Part shown: in pieces, positions 36,384-45,208 of the stretch | How the letters are laid out: each line of letters starts with the position of its first letter | Position numbering within the stretch: the stretch's first letter is position 1 | Source of the DNA: Pontibacter ramchanderi | GTDB taxonomy: Bacteria; Bacteroidota; Bacteroidia; Cytophagales; Hymenobacteraceae | Assembly: GCF_002846395.1 (NCBI RefSeq) | Contig: NZ_PJMU01000003.1 | Span: 1-64,000, forward strand | Direction: 5' to 3' | Length of the DNA: 64,000 nucleotides | Notes under the pieces: generated by a model | What the model saw: only the letters and a program-made list of their open reading frames with translations | Databases searched by the model: none | What the model was told of the DNA's origin: nothing | Translations under genes and position numbers: made by a program

Positions 36384-38420
36384 TTAGTTTACACTGGCCT
36401 GTGCCGGAGGAACCGGTTTCTTCTCGCCCGTCGAGAATTTCAAAGGCACGTTAGATCCGCGCGGCGAAACACGCACATAGCCCTGCATTTCCTGGTGAAG
36501 GGCAGAACAGAAGTCCGTGCAGTAAAAAGGGTATACACCGGCCTCCCTAGGTACCCAGCGCAACGACTGCGTGGCGCCCGGCATGATCAGGGTCTCGGCG
36601 TTGGTGGCACCCATGATGGCAAAACCATGCGGCACGTCCCAGTCCTGTTCCAGGTTGGTCACGTGGAAAATCACTGTATCGCCTACCTGCACGCCTTCAA
36701 TGTTGTCTGGCGTGAAGTGGCTTCGGATAGAGGTCATGTTTACTTTCACGGTCCTGCCCTGGCGCGTTACTTTCACGTCAGACTCCTTCTTGACAGCCTC
36801 CGGGTGCGAATTTTCATCCAGCTTGAAGAACTTGACACTGTTTGGCGCCACCTTGTCCGCCTGAATAGCTTGCGCGTAGTGCGGTTCAGCCAGGGTCGGG
36901 AAGTCGAGCAGCATACGCATTTTGTCACCGCTGATGTCGATCAACTGGGCCGAGTGCAAAAGTTCTGGTCCGGTTGGCAGGTAGCGGTCTTTGGTGATCT
37001 TGTTCATCACAACCAGGTACTTGCCGTCAGGCTCTCTGGTATCTCCGCCCGGGATCATGAGGTGGCCCGGAGAATAGTAAACCGGCATTCTGTCCAGCAC
37101 TTTCAGGTCTTTCACATTCCACTTCACCACCTCCGACGACACGAACATCGTAGAGTAGGCATTTCCCTTTCCATCGAACTCGGTGTGCAATGGGCCGAGG
37201 CCTGGCTCCTGTACTTCGCCATAGAGTACCGACTCATACTTGAATACAGGTATCCCATTCACTTCGCCATCAAAGTCCTTGTTTTCGATGGCTTGCTGCA
37301 TTTTAGAGAAAGAGAAAACAGGCAGGGTAGCGGCCAGTTTGCCGTTCACCACCATGTACTCCCCAGTGGGGTCCACATCGATGCCGTGCGGCGATTTAGG
37401 CGCCGGGATCAGGTACATCATACCCGGGCATTCTTCCGGCAGCAGGTAGCGCACTTTTTTGATCACGTTGGATTTGGCGATGTGGGAGTTGTGGTCCATC
37501 GTGTTGTGGTAGTAGTTGGCCGGCATTTCGTGTGCCTTGCCCTCGGCAGCGTACTTGGCCGCCAGCTTCCAGTTAATGGCCGCCAGGTAGTCGCGGTCGT
37601 TTTGGGAGGCGCCCAACTCCTTTAAAGTAGAAGACTTTTCGGTGTTGTAGGTGGTAAAGAAAACCCAGTCGCCGGAAGGCCCTTTGCCGCCATTGGCCAG
37701 GTCATAGTCAAAGCCGGGCACCAGCACCTGAAAATCCAGCTCCATGTGGCCGTTGCCCTCGTTTGTCTTTATAAAAGAAATAGAGCCCCGAAACTTGTCT
37801 TTGTACTCGTCCAGGCCGGCATCTCCTATACCTGCTTTGTCTGTGTTGATCGGCACACTGAAGCGTGTACCCGCCAGAATGTACTCGTTGTTGTTGGTTG
37901 GGTAAGGCGAGCAGTGGTTACCGGCCGAGTTCGGAATCTCCATGATTTCCACTGTCTCAAAAGTCGTCAGATCCACTTTTGCCACCCTTGGCGTGTTATT
38001 ACCATTCACGTACAGAAATTTTCCGTCTGCCATCCCATCGGTGCGCGACAGCTTGGGGTGGTGCAGGTCGTCCCAGGGTACAAATCCGTGCGAGGTCATC
38101 AGCATGGGCTTTGTCTCCTCGTTATACCCGTAGCCATTCTCGGCAAACTGCGTGAAAACAGGTATAACTTTCAGCAGCCTGCCCGAGGGCAGCCCGTATA
38201 CTGATACCTGCCCGTTAAAACCTCCCGACAGGAAAGAATAATACTCATCATGTTGCCCTGGTGGTACATATACCGCAGACGCCGCATCCGAATCGACTGC
38301 AGTCGATTTCTGATTTCCTTCTCCTCCTCCACATGCCTGCAGTACCGCACCAGCCATGAGCGTGAGCATAAAGCCCAGCTTAGGTGCTATTGCTGTTAAC
38401 TTTTGGTTTAGTACTTCCAT
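36384..38420 (-). CDS. nosZ: nitrous-oxide reductase NosZ, clade II lipoprotein type (copy 1)
   Basis: A 678-residue enzyme reducing N2O to N2. The signal is of lipoprotein Sec type (AGAVLQAC, Cys about residue 30), not Tat, as expected for clade II. The seven-bladed propeller carries the CuZ histidines in WDDLHHPKLS, NSAGNHCSPYP, SPHGIDVDP, GLGPLHTEFDGKGNA and EPHYAQA. The C-terminal cupredoxin has the CuA site: C634, C638, H642 and M645 in FYCTDFCSALHQEMQGY, with HVTNLEQDWDVPHGF upstream. All expected metal ligands appear intact, so the enzyme should be active. In the 100 residues starting HDEYYSF I count 16 differences from copy 2. It lies 17 bp downstream of the cytochrome c gene. Confidence 0.98.
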   Translation of the reverse strand: MEVLNQKLTAIAPKLGFMLTLMAGAVLQACGGGEGNQKSTAVDSDAASAVYVPPGQHDEYYSFLSGGFNGQVSVYGLPSGRLLKVIPVFTQFAENGYGYNEETKPMLMTSHGFVPWDDLHHPKLSRTDGMADGKFLYVNGNNTPRVAKVDLTTFETVEIMEIPNSAGNHCSPYPTNNNEYILAGTRFSVPINTDKAGIGDAGLDEYKDKFRGSISFIKTNEGNGHMELDFQVLVPGFDYDLANGGKGPSGDWVFFTTYNTEKSSTLKELGASQNDRDYLAAINWKLAAKYAAEGKAHEMPANYYHNTMDHNSHIAKSNVIKKVRYLLPEECPGMMYLIPAPKSPHGIDVDPTGEYMVVNGKLAATLPVFSFSKMQQAIENKDFDGEVNGIPVFKYESVLYGEVQEPGLGPLHTEFDGKGNAYSTMFVSSEVVKWNVKDLKVLDRMPVYYSPGHLMIPGGDTREPDGKYLVVMNKITKDRYLPTGPELLHSAQLIDISGDKMRMLLDFPTLAEPHYAQAIQADKVAPNSVKFFKLDENSHPEAVKKESDVKVTRQGRTVKVNMTSIRSHFTPDNIEGVQVGDTVIFHVTNLEQDWDVPHGFAIMGATNAETLIMPGATQSLRWVPREAGVYPFYCTDFCSALHQEMQGYVRVSPRGSNVPLKFSTGEKKPVPPAQASVN

Positions 38421-38437
38421 GATATTTTGGGTTAAGT

Positions 38438-38983
38438 TTATTTTCCTTGTGCCTGGAGATCGTTCTGACGGAGGAACTCCAGAATAGCGCGTGCGTCTTT
38501 CTCGTTGATGTTCTGGTTGGTCATCTGCGTTAAGTGCTCAGCCAGTAGCTTTTTGGCGGTCGGGTCTTTTTTGGTCATTTCCTCGGGGTTGATCACCATG
38601 TTCATGATCCACTCCGGCTTGCGTTTTTCGGTCACGCCCAATAGCCCGGGGCCCACAATTTTCTGGTCAGTGAGCTGGTGGCAGGCTGAGCATTTGCCCT
38701 CGAAAATGGTCTTGCCTTCGGCGGCCAGGGCATCGTCTATGTCTGCGCTTACTTCAATAGAAGAGACAGGTCCTATACCTTTGCCATCATCTTCTACAGG
38801 GGCTTGCTCCTGCTGATGTGCCAGTCCGGTTTGCTCCTGCGATTCGGTGGCTTTATTTTCATTATCGCCGGATGAACAGCTTAAAAGAAGCGAGCCACAG
38901 AATAGCGCCACAACGCCATACCTGAAAGAATCGGGGAGAAGACCGCTCAGAATTTTGTTTAATGAATTGGACGGATTTGCCAT
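38438..38983 (-). CDS. cytochrome c lipoprotein, probable electron donor to NosZ (copy 1)
   Basis: A 181-residue single-heme protein. The N-terminus is longer than in copy 2 (about 35 residues before the lipobox SLLLSC). The heme site is CSACH (about residues 99-103) in FEGKCSACHQL. KIVGPGL and the Met of NMVINPEEM or QMTNQNI could supply the axial ligand. Since neither copy has NosR, this cytochrome is the likely electron carrier from the bc1/alternative complex III pool to NosZ (inference). First gene of copy 1; no operator like that of copy 2 is visible upstream. Confidence 0.92.
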   Translation of the reverse strand: MANPSNSLNKILSGLLPDSFRYGVVALFCGSLLLSCSSGDNENKATESQEQTGLAHQQEQAPVEDDGKGIGPVSSIEVSADIDDALAAEGKTIFEGKCSACHQLTDQKIVGPGLLGVTEKRKPEWIMNMVINPEEMTKKDPTAKKLLAEHLTQMTNQNINEKDARAILEFLRQNDLQAQGK

Positions 38984-39185
38984 AGTTTTGATGGTTTAGG
39001 TGTGGTAACGTTAAACATTCTTGGCATTTGTACGCACTGACTTTCTTTCGGTTTGATTCAGAGGCAGTACTGTACTTCAGCCATATCCGTTTTATTACAT
39101 AGCTTCCTCTGCTGATACAGGAAAAGGATACCGCCATTACTTAAAAGTGCTATTACTGCATCGACACAAAACACAGCGACACGTT

Positions 39186-39227
39186 AAACAAAAGAGCGCA
39201 GACCGATTAGCCTGCGCTCTTTTGTTT
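39186..39227. terminator. bidirectional-type terminator between nos copies
   Basis: A 16-bp perfect stem (39186-39201 / 39212-39227; core AGAGCGCAG / CTGCGCTCT, loop 39202-39211). On the minus strand TTTTGTTT follows, so it ends the copy 2 transcript 53 bp after nosY. The region up to the copy 1 start at 38983 must contain the copy 1 promoter, but no TAnnTTTG with operator could be placed there. Confidence 0.88.
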
Positions 39228-39279
39228 GAATAAAACTTCTGGTCTTTTCTCTTGCCTGTGAAGGCTATTTTTTCACGCT

Positions 39280-40047
39280 TTAAAGGTCTCGTTTCTGGAA
39301 GATGTTTCTGGAAGTGATTAAAGGGATCGTCACCCAAAGCAGCATCACCCCAAACGCCGATACAATTCCCCACATACTGCCGAAGATGCTCTTGTAGAGG
39401 GCACCGGTATAGCCCATCAGAGCCGACACATCCAGGTTCAGCAATACCATGATGCGACCCAAGTCTACCGGGTTCAGCGCCGTCATGGTCAGGGTGGCGT
39501 ACTCCAGCGGGTAGTCGGCAAAAGAATACAGGATGAACAGCACGATGCCGTCGTAGATCAGGGCAAAGTAGAACCAGAGCAGCAGCGCGATGCCGATGCC
39601 TTTGGCCTTGTCGCGGGTGAGGACCGAGGCCAGGAAAGCCAGCGCCACAAAAATAAAGGTGATGAATACGCCTGTTAGCACCAGGTATAGCCCTGTGGCC
39701 CCTGGCGCAAACAGCATCACGGGTATACCCATGCCGATGACAAGCGCAGCCGAAAGAGACAAGGTAACACCCAGGTACTCGCTCATGAAGATCTTGCTGC
39801 GCTTGATGGGTTGCGACACCAGCAGCTCCATGAACTCATAGGAGTTGTAAAAGTGGGTTGTGGCGAACACAATGCTGATGAGCGGCACGGTGAGCAACAC
39901 CAGGTTGAGCAGACTCAGCAAACCCTTCTCCGGGCTACTGCCCAGGTTAAACAGGCCAACCGAGAGCAACAGCAGAAACAAGGTATAGGCCACTACAATC
40001 TTGTTGCGCACGATGTCGTACAAAACGTATTTAATGATCTTTTTCAT
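39280..40047 (-). CDS. nosY: NosY, ABC-2 permease (copy 2)
   Basis: A 255-residue membrane protein of the same length and layout as copy 1, with about six transmembrane segments. The coupling-loop block TTHFYNSYEFMELLVSQPI is unchanged, whereas differences cluster in membrane segments 3-4 (for example VTLSLSAALVIGMG) and near the C-terminus (TSRNIFQKRDL). Here nosF and nosY are separated by 3 bp instead of overlapping. It partners NosF and NosD of the same operon; exchange between the two copies is possible given the conserved contact loop. Confidence 0.95.
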   Translation of the reverse strand: MKKIIKYVLYDIVRNKIVVAYTLFLLLLSVGLFNLGSSPEKGLLSLLNLVLLTVPLISIVFATTHFYNSYEFMELLVSQPIKRSKIFMSEYLGVTLSLSAALVIGMGIPVMLFAPGATGLYLVLTGVFITFIFVALAFLASVLTRDKAKGIGIALLLWFYFALIYDGIVLFILYSFADYPLEYATLTMTALNPVDLGRIMVLLNLDVSALMGYTGALYKSIFGSMWGIVSAFGVMLLWVTIPLITSRNIFQKRDL

Positions 40048-40050
40048 GGC

Positions 40051-40758
40051 TTAGTCCTCCTCATGCATGATCTTGGCAATGGCGCGACTCAGGCGCTCCT
40101 CATTTGCCTGTTGCTTAATTTCCGTGATGGTGTCGTGGAATTTTACCGAACCGTCCATCAGGCACATGACCTCGTCGGCCACTTCCTCCACTTCGCTCAT
40201 AATGTGCGAGGTAATCAGGATCAGCTTCCCTTTCTTTTTCTCCTTCAGTATTTTGCACTTGAGAATCTCCGCGGAGATCGGATCAAGGCCTGCGGTGGGT
40301 TCATCGAGAATAAGCACCTGCGGGTCGAACATGAAGGCAAGTGCCGCACTCACTTTCTGCTTCGTGCCGCCCGACAGGGAGCCCATTCTTTTATCATACA
40401 TATTTTGAAGCCCATAAAGGCCTATTAACTCTTCGTCAATCACGGTGGCGTCTTTACGGATGTCGCGCACCATTTCGATCACCTGCCGGATCTTCATGTT
40501 CTCGGGATACTTGCCGATCTGGGGCATATAGCCGATCTGGCTGCGGTAGGCGTGCTTTTTCAGTATGCTCTCGCCTTTGAACTTGATGTCGCCGCTGTCG
40601 GGCAGCACAATACCCAAAATGCACTTGCTCATGGTGGTTTTGCCCGCACCGTTCGGGCCGATGATGGACACCACACGGCCACCCTCAAAGCGCACGCTCA
40701 GGTTGTCGAGCACGGCCAGTTTACCGTAGGTTTTGGACAAGTTTTCTATCGCTATCAT
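40051..40758 (-). CDS. nosF: NosF, ATPase of the NosDFY complex (copy 2)
   Basis: A 235-residue ABC ATPase with Walker A GPNGAGKTT, signature LSGGTKQKVSAAL, Walker B LILDEPTAGLDP and switch TSHIMSEVEEV, all intact. It differs from copy 1 mainly in the N-terminal strand (DNLSVRFEGGRV against RGVSVELTKGKV) and in the last 40 residues. Its first 38 bp overlap nosD, suggesting translational coupling. Both copies keep identical catalytic motifs, so neither looks degenerate. Confidence 0.96.
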   Translation of the reverse strand: MIAIENLSKTYGKLAVLDNLSVRFEGGRVVSIIGPNGAGKTTMSKCILGIVLPDSGDIKFKGESILKKHAYRSQIGYMPQIGKYPENMKIRQVIEMVRDIRKDATVIDEELIGLYGLQNMYDKRMGSLSGGTKQKVSAALAFMFDPQVLILDEPTAGLDPISAEILKCKILKEKKKGKLILITSHIMSEVEEVADEVMCLMDGSVKFHDTITEIKQQANEERLSRAIAKIMHEED

Positions 40759-42019
40759 GATTTATTTTCTTCATTAAAGGGCTTTCATCTATCAGGGTCT
40801 CGGGTATAAAGCTCGGCATCACCCGCTCGATGCTGTCCAGGAGGTCTACCATAAAACTGCGCATGAACATCACTGAGGGCGGCACGCGCTCCACCAGCAT
40901 CGAGTACAAGCTTACAGGCCGGTACGGCACATCACCTACACTGTTTTTGTTCAGGTCGTAGCCGGTGTACTTGTCCCAGTAGTTTTGCTCGAACAGGTTC
41001 ATGGTAGGGCTGCCGTTGGTGCTCACATCAAAGGAGTTGGCCGTGAAATTGTTGAGCCGGAACGTATCCTGTATGCAGCTGGCCAGCAGACGAATCGCCC
41101 AGCCGTTGCGGTCAAAGTCGTTGCCCTCGATGTGCAGCCGGCTAGAGCTCTCCATGTAAATACCGGTGGTATTTCTACGGAAGGTATTGTTGCGGATCGT
41201 GCTCTGCGAAATATCCTTCAGCAGGAGGCCATAGGCAGCGGCGCCCCAGTTATCCTCAAAGGTGTTGTGTTCCATCCGGATGTCGCGGGTATACATCACG
41301 GCCACACCGGCGCCGTTCTTGCGAAAGATGTTACGGGTATACACGTTGCCGTCTGAGAACATAAAGTGCAGGCCATAGCGGTTGTTGCGCTCGCTTGTGT
41401 TCTCGTGCACCAAGCTGTTGGTCACGTATTCGAAGTAAATGCCGTCGCGATGGCCCTCCACCCTGTTATTGCTGATCTCGGCGCCGTCGGTGCGCCACAC
41501 GTGTATGGCATTGCCGAGCGCCGATTCTATCTTACCGGTATTCACTCCCTTCACCACATTGCCTTTCACCACGCTGTTGTCCGCGTTTTGCAGGTATATA
41601 CCGAAGTAGGTATTGAGTACCGTGTTGTTCAGTATCTGTATGTTTTCGCGGTCAGCCACCCGGATGGCAGCATCGTCGCGCATGTAGCTTACGGCCACGT
41701 TCTGTACCGTGAAGCCCTCCAGTTTCACGTTGGAGGATTTGATGGTGATGATCTGCCCGCTGTTGCGGCCATCGATCACCGGGTTGTTGCGCCCGATCAG
41801 GCTGATGGGCTGGGTGATCTCTATACCTGATTCCAGGTATACGCCTCCGTCCACGAGCACCACGTCACCGGCTTTCGCCTTGCGCACGGCCTCTTTCACG
41901 GAGTGGTACTCGCAGGTGTTGCATACCTTCAGTGTGTCGCCAAAAGCCAAGGGGCATCCCAGCAACCACACCAAAGTGCATGCGGTCCAAACTACGATAT
42001 TTTTACTCAGGTTTCTCAT
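40721..42019 (-). CDS. nosD: NosD, periplasmic beta-helix copper-maturation protein (copy 2)
   Basis: A 432-residue protein with a Sec signal peptide (residues 1-28, ending CPLAFGD) and NosD/CASH beta-helix repeats to about residue 350, then a helical C-terminal part (PPSVMFMRSFMVDLLDSIERVMP) that likely contacts NosFY. It aligns with copy 1 over nearly the whole length but ends at VQNLR, lacking the extra tail. It begins within the nosL 3' end (17-bp overlap), as in copy 1, so the whole operon structure was duplicated together. Confidence 0.95.
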   Translation of the reverse strand: MRNLSKNIVVWTACTLVWLLGCPLAFGDTLKVCNTCEYHSVKEAVRKAKAGDVVLVDGGVYLESGIEITQPISLIGRNNPVIDGRNSGQIITIKSSNVKLEGFTVQNVAVSYMRDDAAIRVADRENIQILNNTVLNTYFGIYLQNADNSVVKGNVVKGVNTGKIESALGNAIHVWRTDGAEISNNRVEGHRDGIYFEYVTNSLVHENTSERNNRYGLHFMFSDGNVYTRNIFRKNGAGVAVMYTRDIRMEHNTFEDNWGAAAYGLLLKDISQSTIRNNTFRRNTTGIYMESSSRLHIEGNDFDRNGWAIRLLASCIQDTFRLNNFTANSFDVSTNGSPTMNLFEQNYWDKYTGYDLNKNSVGDVPYRPVSLYSMLVERVPPSVMFMRSFMVDLLDSIERVMPSFIPETLIDESPLMKKINHDSDRKLVQNLR

Positions 42020-42470
42020 TGTTTCTAACGGCTGTTACGGCCTGTTCCCAGTTCAGCAGGCGACCGCCTACTTCCTGTTGCATTTTGGTGGCTGCGGCCT
42101 CGTCGGCCACGGCGGTCAGGTACATGCCCATCGGGCTGGGGAGCTCTTTGCTCTGTATAAAATGGACGCTGCGGGCTTCGATCAGCTCACCGGGTCTTGT
42201 GTAGTCGGTCACCAACACGTGAGCGGCGCTTTCTGCCAGTTCCGGATTTTGGTCCAGGTACTGGGCCAGGCACTCGGCCGAGTCGAAGAAGAACGCTTTG
42301 CCTTTGTCGTTCACCAGTTCGGCGCCGTAACGGTTGTCCGACACGGTCATCTGGCAGTGGGCGCAGTTTACCTCTCCGTATGCGATTGGCTTGGGCTCTA
42401 CCCGGCAGCCGGCCAGCAGCAGGATCACCACGAGCACCAGGCAGTTCAGGTATAGGTTATAAGATTTCAT
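42003..42470 (-). CDS. nosL: NosL, copper-chaperone lipoprotein (copy 2)
   Basis: A 155-residue lipoprotein with the lipobox LLLAGC (Cys at residue 21) and the copper-binding block CAHCQMTVSDNRYGAEL. FFFDSAECLAQYLDQNPE and PSPMGMYLTAVADEA follow as in copy 1. Its start overlaps the end of the upstream membrane-protein gene by 4 bp (ATGA), whereas copy 1 has a 7-bp gap there. Expected role: delivery of Cu(I) to NosD for assembly of CuZ, and possibly CuA. Confidence 0.94.
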   Translation of the reverse strand: MKSYNLYLNCLVLVVILLLAGCRVEPKPIAYGEVNCAHCQMTVSDNRYGAELVNDKGKAFFFDSAECLAQYLDQNPELAESAAHVLVTDYTRPGELIEARSVHFIQSKELPSPMGMYLTAVADEAAATKMQQEVGGRLLNWEQAVTAVRNNEKPE

Positions 42471-43069
42471 GCGGTTACTTTTTCTGCTGTTTTCACTTGC
42501 GCTGTGCTTCTGCTGAAATAATACACCAAGCCAGCTAATAAGATCGCGAGTCCTATACCTAAGCTACCCAGGGCTGGCAACGACAAGGCATCGAAGTTGA
42601 GCAGTTGTTTACTGCCTAGCAAAGGTGGCACATAGGTCATGCCCGGCACTTTGATGGGGGCACTTGGGTCGAGGTTGGTACCGAACTTGTTCAGCCACAA
42701 ATAGAAGTCAAGGATACCTGCAGCACCGGCCACCATTAGCAGCACTGTCCAGCCGAGCACCAGCTTGCGTTTGCCCAGCAGCGCTACTACTATACCTGCC
42801 ACGATAAAGAAGATGACAATGTACGGCATGATCCGAAGCTCAGCGAAAGAGTCGGCGTGGATGGGCTCCATACCGATGTAGTGGTTCAGGATGTTGAAGT
42901 TCTGGATAGCCCCGTCTGAGTTACCCGCTATCTGGTTTACCCAGATGTGCATTTCCAGTCCTTCGGGGTACTGGGGGGCTTTGAGGTAAATCTTCCACAT
43001 CGGGAAGAGGAATAACAATCCGAGCGACAGCGAGGCTATCAGCATCAGCACTTTGTGGTAAGCTTTCAT
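42467..43069 (-). CDS. nosZ-associated four-helix membrane protein (copy 2)
   Basis: A 200-residue paralogue of the 35716-36306 protein with four hydrophobic segments and the same loop blocks (FPMWKIYLKAPQYPEGLEM, NFNILNHYIGMEPIHADSF, GTNLDPSAPIKVPGMTYVPP). The C-terminus is a little longer (AQVKTAEKVTA). Strong conservation of the loop between two otherwise diverged clusters indicates that it matters for N2O reduction. Its function is not established; the position corresponds to NosB in clade II clusters. Confidence 0.75.
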   Translation of the reverse strand: MKAYHKVLMLIASLSLGLLFLFPMWKIYLKAPQYPEGLEMHIWVNQIAGNSDGAIQNFNILNHYIGMEPIHADSFAELRIMPYIVIFFIVAGIVVALLGKRKLVLGWTVLLMVAGAAGILDFYLWLNKFGTNLDPSAPIKVPGMTYVPPLLGSKQLLNFDALSLPALGSLGIGLAILLAGLVYYFSRSTAQVKTAEKVTA

Positions 43070-43101
43070 CCTTTTGGGTTTAAGGTGAAAATTTAAAAAT
43101 T

Positions 43102-43132
43102 AAGCGGAGGCTGCTGTGGGCAACCTCCGCTT
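43102..43132 (-). promoter_or_regulatory. intercistronic hairpin after nosZ copy 2
   Basis: AAGCGGAGG (43102-43110) pairs perfectly with CCTCCGCTT (43124-43132) around a 13-nt loop, 28 bp after the nosZ stop; on the minus strand TTAATTTTTAAATTTT follows. It corresponds in position, not sequence, to the copy 1 hairpin and may partly terminate the nosZ message. Confidence 0.65.
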
Positions 43133-43159
43133 TTGTTTTGCCCAGCTTAAACCTTTTGG

Positions 43160-45178
43160 TTAAGCAGCAGGCTTCTTCTTGCCTGTAGAGAATGAGATCG
43201 GCACTTTAGAGCCTTTAGGAGATACCCGGATGTATCCTTGCATTTCCTGGTGGAGGGCAGAGCAGAAGTCGGTGCAGTAGAATGGGAACACACCGTCTTT
43301 CTTTGGTACCCAGCGCAAGGTCTGCGTAGCGCCTGGCATGATCAGCGTCTCGGCTGTGTTGGCGCCCATCACTGCGAAGCCGTGCGGTACGTCCCAGTCC
43401 TGCTCAAGGTTAGTCACGTGGAAGAGAACAGTATCGCCTACCTGCACACCCTCAATGTTGTCTGGGGTCATGTGGCTGCGGATGGCCGTCATTTTCACGC
43501 GCACAATGTTGCCTTCGCGGGTCACGCTGGCGTCAGACTCTTTCTTCACCGCATAAGGGTGCTTGTTCTTGGCCAGATCGTAGAATTTCACGCTGTTCGG
43601 TGCCACTCGGTCGGCTTTGATGGCCTGTGCGTAGTGTGGTTCCGCCACAGTCGGGAAGTCAAGCAGCATACGCATCTTTTCGCCGCTGATATCGATGAGT
43701 TGGGCAGAGTGCGCCAGCTCAGGACCAGTTGGCAGGTAACGGTCTTTGGTGATCTTGTTCATAGCCACCAGGTACTTGCCGTCCGGTGTGTGCGTGTCAC
43801 CACCCGGGATCATCAAGTGACCAACTGAGTAGTAAACCGGCATTCTGTCTACTACTGTGAAGTCGCTCAATTTCCATTTCACGATCTCAGAAGACACGAA
43901 CATAGAGGTGTAGGCGTTGCCTTTTCCGTCAAACTCGGTGTGCAATGGTCCCAGACCTGGCTCCGGCACTTCTGCTTTCAGCACAGACTCGTATTTGAAC
44001 ACTGGGATACCGTTGATCTCGCCGTCGAAAGACTTGTTCTTGATGGCTTCCTGCATTTTAGAGAAAGAGAACACTGGGATGGTGGCAGCCAGTTTACCGC
44101 TTACAACCATGTGCTCACCGCTTGGGTCCACGTCGATACCGTGTGGTGACTTAGGCGCCGGGATCAGGTACATCATACCTGGGCAGTCTTCTGGCAGCAG
44201 GTAGCGCACTGACTTCTTGATGGTAGACTTCGCGATGTGCGAATCCTTGTCCATTTTGTTGTGGTAGTAGTACGCTGGCATTTCCTTTGCCTTGCCTTCT
44301 GCGGCATACTTGGCAGCCAGTTTCCAGTTCACGGCAGCCAGGTAGTCGCGGTCGTTCTGCGATGCACCCAGTTCTTTCAGTGTGCCAGAACGCTCTGTGT
44401 TATAAGTGGTGAAGAATACCCAGTCAGAAGATGGGCCTTTGCCACCGTTAGCCAGGTCGTAGTCGAAGCCTGGTACCAGGATCTGGAAGTCAAGTTCCAT
44501 GTCGCCTTTCTCCTGGTCTACTTTAATGAAGGAGATAGAACCGCGGAACTTGTCCTTGTACTCGTCCATGCTCACGTCAGCTGTACCGCCTTTCATGTCA
44601 AGTGGCACTGAGAAGCGCGTACCTGCTATCACGTACTCGTTGTTATCGGTTGGGTATGGCGAGCAGTGGTTACCGGCTGAGTTCGGGATCTCCATGATCT
44701 CCACAGTCTCGAAGGTGCTCAGGTCCACACGGGCTACACGCGGGGTGTTGTTACCGTTGGCAAACAACCAGCGTCCGTCGGTCATACCGTTGGTGCGCGA
44801 CAGTTTTGGGTGGTGCAGGTCGTCCCAAGGCACGAAACCGTGGGATGTGTTCAGCATCGCCTTAGACTCTTCGCTGTAGCCGTAACCGTTCTCGCCGTGC
44901 TGCGTGAACACCGGAATGATCTTCAGCAGTCGGCCGGAAGGCAGGCCATACACAGACATCTGTCCGTTAAAGCCGCCCGACAGGAAAGAGTAGTACTCGT
45001 CGTGCTTGCCCGGTGCTACATACACCGCCTGCGCGGCATCCGAAGCAACACCGGCAGCTGTAGCGCTACCTTCGCCAGGACCGCTGCTGCAACCCTGCAG
45101 GGCCGTGCCACCGGCCAGCGCCAGTGTAAAGGCAGCAGCAGGAGCCGCTTTTTTGATAGTTGTGAATAATGATTTCAT
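43160..45178 (-). CDS. nosZ: nitrous-oxide reductase NosZ, clade II lipoprotein type (copy 2)
   Basis: A 672-residue N2O reductase with a Sec lipoprotein signal (GTALQGCSS). The CuZ histidine blocks (WDDLHHPKLS, NSAGNHCSPYP, SPHGIDVDP, GLGPLHTEFDGKGNA, EPHYAQA) and CuA ligands (C635, C639, H643, M646) are all present. Codon use is slightly less GC-biased than in copy 1 and the C-terminus is shorter (KKKPAA). It is the first enzyme of an operon with a well-formed FNR/DNR-type promoter, which suggests that it is the main NO/anoxia-induced isozyme; copy 1 may serve other conditions (inference). Confidence 0.98.
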   Translation of the reverse strand: MKSLFTTIKKAAPAAAFTLALAGGTALQGCSSGPGEGSATAAGVASDAAQAVYVAPGKHDEYYSFLSGGFNGQMSVYGLPSGRLLKIIPVFTQHGENGYGYSEESKAMLNTSHGFVPWDDLHHPKLSRTNGMTDGRWLFANGNNTPRVARVDLSTFETVEIMEIPNSAGNHCSPYPTDNNEYVIAGTRFSVPLDMKGGTADVSMDEYKDKFRGSISFIKVDQEKGDMELDFQILVPGFDYDLANGGKGPSSDWVFFTTYNTERSGTLKELGASQNDRDYLAAVNWKLAAKYAAEGKAKEMPAYYYHNKMDKDSHIAKSTIKKSVRYLLPEDCPGMMYLIPAPKSPHGIDVDPSGEHMVVSGKLAATIPVFSFSKMQEAIKNKSFDGEINGIPVFKYESVLKAEVPEPGLGPLHTEFDGKGNAYTSMFVSSEIVKWKLSDFTVVDRMPVYYSVGHLMIPGGDTHTPDGKYLVAMNKITKDRYLPTGPELAHSAQLIDISGEKMRMLLDFPTVAEPHYAQAIKADRVAPNSVKFYDLAKNKHPYAVKKESDASVTREGNIVRVKMTAIRSHMTPDNIEGVQVGDTVLFHVTNLEQDWDVPHGFAVMGANTAETLIMPGATQTLRWVPKKDGVFPFYCTDFCSALHQEMQGYIRVSPKGSKVPISFSTGKKKPAA

Positions 45179-45208
45179 GTTGATTATTGTTTTGCTGTAG
45201 TTTTTATA

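Noticed and set aside
36213..37625. Long + strand open frame (about 470 codons) antisense to nosZ copy 1
   Set aside because: nosZ on the other strand is unambiguous; the antisense frame is open because of GC-rich codon use and its translation has no domain or plausible composition.
38862..39137. 91-codon minus-strand frame overlapping the start of cytochrome c copy 1
   Set aside because: Overlaps the clear lipoprotein signal of the cytochrome in another frame and is not present in copy 2.
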